Assembly (NCBI GenBank): GCA_019925095.2
Contig: CM034392.1
Location: 2,301,501 to 2,365,500, forward strand
Length of the DNA stretch: 64,000 bases
Source of the DNA: Dendrolimus kikuchii
Lineage: Eukaryota; Arthropoda; Insecta; Lepidoptera; Lasiocampidae
Direction: 5' to 3'
In this document: piece by piece, positions 63,997 through 64,000 of the stretch
Numbering within the stretch: position 1 is the stretch's first letter
How the letters are laid out: the number at the start of each line of letters is the position of its first letter
Notes under the pieces: generated by a model
The model's database searches: none
Seen by the model: the letters and a program-made list of their open reading frames with translations, nothing else
What the model was told of the DNA's origin: nothing
Program-made: the position numbers and the translations under genes

Positions 63997-64000
63997 AAAT

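Overview
This looks like intergenic or intronic DNA from a lepidopteran (moth or butterfly). The repeat families are ones typical of that order: TC...CTAG Helitrons of the Lep1 type, an RTE-like non-LTR element with an (ATGT)n tail, a tRNA-derived SINE with good A and B boxes, and a Penelope-like element with a GIY-YIG endonuclease. I saw no rRNA, intact tRNA, CRISPR array or bacterial feature. Almost all long reading frames come from transposable elements. The only possible host coding segment is a 159-bp exon-like stretch at 59351-59509, and it is uncertain.

Family names used here are my own working labels. SINE-1 is a ~300-bp element with a fixed 5' end and a 3' tail shared with LINE-1. 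SINE-2 is tRNA-derived, ~240 bp. RTE-1 is the young RTE-like element. LTR-1 is a family present only as solo LTRs. HEL-1, HEL-2 and HEL-3 are Helitron-like families ending in CTAG. LINE-1 has a 'WNELP' C-terminus and donates the SINE-1 tail. LINE-2 has an 'AVRLWNSLP' C-terminus. LINE-3 has an 'ETLGPWGP' C-terminus. LINE-4 ends in an ATT-rich tail. LINE-5 is a 3' end with a TTTGAA tail. LINE-6 carries a restriction-like endonuclease.

Layout. 0-9 kb: a Helitron (2701-4127) carries a solo LTR that itself carries an RTE-1 copy, plus a TA-MITE; an old RTE-like element (7068-8000) is split by RTE-1. 10-14 kb: an hAT element (10515-11733) with LINE and SINE passengers, then a Tigger/pogo-like element (12013-13235) with a CENP-B-type DNA-binding domain remnant, then RTE-1 copies. 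16-20 kb: LINE-4 and LINE-2 relics. 20.45-22.03 kb: a 229-bp tandem array. 23.4-24.2 kb: an hAT element full of ATCGAT-type repeats. 24.9-35.6 kb: several solo LTRs, including a three-layer nest at 33625-34798. 36-37.3 kb: two head-to-head Penelope-like fragments with a hammerhead-like motif. 38-45 kb: Helitrons, SINEs, and a LINE-3 insertion with an inverted 5' end. 46.9-48 kb: the longest open frame in the window, a LINE-6 C-terminus. 49.5-56 kb: solo LTR, RTE-1, a direct duplication and minisatellites. 57-64 kb: the exon candidate, a second hammerhead-like motif, two solo LTRs and two compact Helitrons.

The main story is layered transposition rather than gene function. RTE-1 (18 copies, many with perfect 9-16-bp target-site duplications) is inserted inside LTR-1, LTR-carried LINE, Tigger, LINE-2 and older RTE copies, so it is the youngest layer. 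Eight solo LTR-1 copies with 4-bp ATAT/GTAT duplications and no internal region show repeated LTR-LTR recombination. SINE-1 (21 pieces) shares ~105 bp of 3' tail with LINE-1, which suggests LINE-1 supplies its machinery. All family-level calls rest on reading the sequence and on memory of family traits; no database search was possible.
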